Shown: positions 61,867 to 64,000 of the stretch, one piece after another
Position numbering within the stretch: position 1 is the first letter of the stretch
Layout of the letters: every line of letters begins with the position of its first letter
Origin: an uncultured Bacilli bacterium
GTDB lineage: Bacteria > Bacillota_I > Bacilli_A > RF39 > UBA660
Direction: 5' to 3'
Assembly (NCBI GenBank): GCA_934130175.1
Contig: CAKOXP010000001.1
Location: 1 to 64,000, forward strand
DNA: 64,000 nt
Made by a program: the position numbers and the translations under genes
Notes under the pieces: model-generated
Told to the model about the DNA's origin: nothing
The model's database searches: none
What the model saw: only the letters and a program-made list of their open reading frames with translations

Positions 61867-62655
61867 ATGAGTGATGTTGAAAAAAACAAGAGAGTAAAAA
61901 GAAGTTTAAATAATTTATACGAATATTATGACATGTATTCAGAAGATCAAGTAGATAGGATGTTAAGTTTATTGGATGATGATAGTAAAAAACTACTCAC
62001 TTTAAGATATGGTGGAGATTTGAAGAATCCAGTTATAAATAAAAAAGTACCTAAAGAATTAAAGAAAATGTTTTATGCTAATGTTTTACCTAAAATGACC
62101 CGTATATTAAAAAGAATAGTGAAAGAAGATAAAGAATCAAGTATTTCTAAATCTAGTGTAGACATTATTAAGAAGGAAAAATCAAATAAAAAGACACAAC
62201 AAGTATGTGATGATAATCAACTAGACATGGAAAAAAGAAAAAATGATATTTCTAAACCTGCTGAAACTATTAGTAAAAATGAAACTCTAAATAACGAAAA
62301 GCAACAAATATGTATTGAAAATCAGCAAGATATAAAACAAGAACAAAATGATAAATATATTAGGATTCTAGAAATTTTTAATACTGATGAATTTATTGAA
62401 ATGACTATGAATAAACCGGTTAATGAATGTGTAATATTGGCATTAAAGCTAGGATATATTGATGGAAAATACTTTAGTTCATCATCAATAGCTAATTTCT
62501 TAGGTATTGATAAAAGTGATGTAGATGGTATTATAAGGAAAAACCTACTTGAGTACCAAGCAGTCTTAAATACGATGATAGATAACGCAATAACAGACGA
62601 AAAAAGTTTTGATTCGAAACCATATATGAAAGTAATGAAATATAACAACAAGTAA
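61867..62655 (+). CDS. stand-alone relative of the giant sigma factor's modules A and B
   Basis: A 262-residue protein with two domains separated by a Lys/Asn/Gln-rich linker (about 80-158). The N-terminal domain (LNNLYEYYDMYSEDQVDRML ... LLTLRYGGDLKNP ... MFYANVLPKMTRIL) aligns with residues about 515-580 of the sigma factor at 11990 (TIYEYFNDYTKEQIDAMLEK ... VARYGEDLNNP ... KFYGTLVNKMKKYL). The C-terminal domain (YIRILEIFNTDEFIEMTMNK ... LALKLGYIDGKYFS ... SIANFLGIDKSDVDGIIRK) aligns with its residues about 628-700. No sigma core and no solenoid repeats are present. Both modules look like HTH folds. It may be a regulator or a partner of that sigma factor. Intergenic space of about 150 bases before it shows nothing else. 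Confidence 0.7.
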   Translation: MSDVEKNKRVKRSLNNLYEYYDMYSEDQVDRMLSLLDDDSKKLLTLRYGGDLKNPVINKKVPKELKKMFYANVLPKMTRILKRIVKEDKESSISKSSVDIIKKEKSNKKTQQVCDDNQLDMEKRKNDISKPAETISKNETLNNEKQQICIENQQDIKQEQNDKYIRILEIFNTDEFIEMTMNKPVNECVILALKLGYIDGKYFSSSSIANFLGIDKSDVDGIIRKNLLEYQAVLNTMIDNAITDEKSFDSKPYMKVMKYNNK

Positions 62656-62787
62656 AACTATCCAAATTATTTACCTATGTAGTTTATGTAAAAATACAAC
62701 GTAGAAATAAAGTGTAGACTGTTAGTGATTTTTGGCGTGTTTTAGAGAAATATCTTGACATAATAATCTTGAAGTATTAAGGCATAG

Positions 62788-62812
62788 AAGGTTTCTTGTG
62801 AAACTTTTTTTC
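62788..62812 (+). terminator. terminator after the 61867 gene
   Basis: AAGGTTTC (62788-62795) / GAAACTTT (about 62800-62807), imperfect by one G-T pair, followed by TTTTTC. The rest of the 62656-62887 gap is AT-rich with no gene. Confidence 0.6.
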
Positions 62813-62887
62813 ATTTTTTCTATAAGAAATTGAAAAATTAAAATAAATGTGATATCATTTATAGTAGGAAAGAGTAGGAGGGAAAAT

Positions 62888-63589
62888 ATGGTAGATTTTA
62901 AATACGATTTTTCGTTTTTAATAAAGATGATTAAATTTGTTTTTTTACCAGTTTTGGCAATTGTTATTTTAACTGCATTTATTATTATGATTTATTCAAA
63001 GAAAGTAAAACAAAAGGATATTCAAAGATATAACTATTTAGTGGAGTTTTGGACTACGTTATTAGCAATTATGGTGATAGGTGCACTTTTAGCTGTCACT
63101 ATTGGTTTTTCAATATCATTATCTGAGTCTATAAAATTGTATAATCTAGTCGAAGGAAATGAAGTTATATATTATATAGTTTTAGCTACACCATTAATAC
63201 CATTATTATTTTTAGTTATATATATATATCGAATGATTATTGTTTTAATAAATAAACCAAAAAAACAAAGGAAAATTGAGGTAGAAGAACAAGAAATAAT
63301 CCCAGAACCAAGCGTTATAGAAAAAAATACCTCATTAGTTTCAGATGATAAAATAGATAAAGACACTACAGAAGGGTTAGATACAAATGATGAAATTAAG
63401 GGTGGTGATGAAGAATTTGTTCCACCATTAGTTTTTTCTGACAATATAGCTGAAGTTAATCAATCAGAAATTAATACTGATAGTGGAGAAATTCCAAGCA
63501 ACAATTTTGAAAAAATAGAAGAAAAGAATGTAGAAACATTAGATGGTGTTGATGAAGAAGAAAATAATGAAGAAATAGAAGTATTGTAG
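62888..63589 (+). CDS. membrane protein with acidic cytoplasmic tail
   Basis: A 233-residue protein; ATG 62888 follows AGGAGGG. Three membrane helices (about 12-33, 53-77 and 93-115) are followed by a long acidic, low-complexity tail (about 120-233, rich in Glu, Asp, Ser and Asn). It has no recognised domain. The tail resembles disordered interaction segments. The next gene starts 11 bases after its stop, so the two are probably one operon. Confidence 0.65.
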   Translation: MVDFKYDFSFLIKMIKFVFLPVLAIVILTAFIIMIYSKKVKQKDIQRYNYLVEFWTTLLAIMVIGALLAVTIGFSISLSESIKLYNLVEGNEVIYYIVLATPLIPLLFLVIYIYRMIIVLINKPKKQRKIEVEEQEIIPEPSVIEKNTSLVSDDKIDKDTTEGLDTNDEIKGGDEEFVPPLVFSDNIAEVNQSEINTDSGEIPSNNFEKIEEKNVETLDGVDEEENNEEIEVL

Positions 63590-63599
63590 GATAATTAAC

Positions 63600-64000
63600 A
63601 TGAAAAAAGAAAAAAGCCCAGTAGTGGTAGTACTTTGCATAATCTTTCTTTCGTTATTTATAATACTTCCTCCAACTTTTAGAACATTAATTCCTAAAAG
63701 CAAAACCAAAAATAATACATCATCTTCTTCAAATAATCCAAAAATAATTCTTGTTAATTGTAATAAGATTTATTCCAACGAATTGTATCAAGTTAATTCA
63801 AAAACTAAATTTGTTAATAATAGTCCAACAAATGTAATTACATATCAAAAATTAGATGCTTTACCTGATAATTATGTTCCATCATCAACTCCGGATACTT
63901 CAACAGCTGAAAGTGAAATTACCTATTTTAAAAGCCTTGTTGGAATCAAAGTAGAAGAAAGTGAAAATATGATACGTTTTACTATTGATGATAGTCTTCT
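63600..64000 (+). CDS. membrane-anchored protein, 3' end outside window (partial)
   Basis: The open frame starts at ATG 63600, 11 bases after the preceding stop, and runs in frame to the window end (133 codons seen). The first 35 residues hold a basic N-terminus and a hydrophobic segment (PVVVVLCIIFLSLFIILPP, about 7-25), so it is exported or anchored. A Ser/Asn-rich spacer (SSSSNNP) and a polar domain with a VNCNKIYSNELYQVN segment follow. No family recognised. It is cut by the window edge. Confidence 0.7.
   Translation, partial: MKKEKSPVVVVLCIIFLSLFIILPPTFRTLIPKSKTKNNTSSSSNNPKIILVNCNKIYSNELYQVNSKTKFVNNSPTNVITYQKLDALPDNYVPSSTPDTSTAESEITYFKSLVGIKVEESENMIRFTIDDSL

Overview
The window reads as chromosome of a very AT-rich, low-GC Gram-positive bacterium in or near the Bacilli / 'Mollicutes-like' gut lineages (uncultured RF39 or Erysipelotrichales-type organisms fit best; this is inference). 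Supporting evidence: Firmicutes T-box leaders, the Bacillus-type order tkt-sirA-yneF, DnaB/DnaD-type helicase loader, CssRS-like two-component pair, extended -10 promoters and strong AGGAGG ribosome sites. TGA is used as a stop codon (for example at 1614-1616 and 21394-21396) and tryptophan is TGG, so this is not the Mycoplasma code. murC shows that it makes peptidoglycan.

Layout. 1-1.6 kb: the 3' part of a protein built of near-identical 29-residue repeats, plus a coupled small gene. 1.7-9.4 kb: AI-2E-type membrane protein, an alanine T-box controlling a small kinase and alaS, holA, a nuclease gene broken by a stop codon, and thyA. 9.5-11.8 kb: camelysin/TasA-like surface protein and ruvAB with a probable LexA operator. 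12-15.6 kb: a giant sigma-70 factor with extra modules and solenoid repeats. 15.6-21.4 kb: queA, a frameshifted gene and tgt (queuosine), a 6S RNA gene, an unknown gene and tcdA. 21.5-27.3 kb: second camelysin-like protein, YqfQ-like protein, pilus/secretion genes (pilC-type, prepilin peptidase), dnaB loader, third weak camelysin-like protein, HD protein. 27.3-30.5 kb: tRNA-Arg, a structured intergenic region, an unknown coiled-coil gene divergent from a LysR regulator, and a tRNA-like remnant. 30.5-39.5 kb: YgjV, GDPD, tkt-sirA-yneF, DUF2628-like protein, uvrC and a large pseudopilin. 39.5-47.8 kb: mutL, miaA, a membrane thioredoxin-like protein, and parE/parC separated by a frameshifted Bro-N gene. 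47.8-51.3 kb: a secreted tail-fibre-like protein behind a G9-containing promoter, a ZIP transporter, queH and an M3-like peptidase. 51.3-57.9 kb: T-box, hisS, an unknown gene, aspS, proS and murC. 58-64 kb: cssRS-like pair, SDR enzyme, tRNA-Met, a Cys-motif protein, a stand-alone homologue of the giant sigma factor's middle modules, and two membrane proteins, the last cut by the window edge.

Together the genes cover translation (four aminoacyl-tRNA synthetases, tRNA modification by QueA, Tgt, QueH, MiaA and TcdA), DNA repair and topology (RuvAB, UvrC, MutL, ParE/ParC, HolA, DnaB) and a cell-surface set (pilus genes, camelysin-like proteins, tail-fibre-like protein). The most unusual items are the G9 promoter tract that looks phase-variable, the sigma factor fused to repeat modules with a stand-alone relative elsewhere, the Cys/His-rich tail on HisRS, and a hisS T-box whose specifier reads as Asp. 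Three genes carry single disabling lesions (7.4 kb, 17.3 kb, 44.8 kb).
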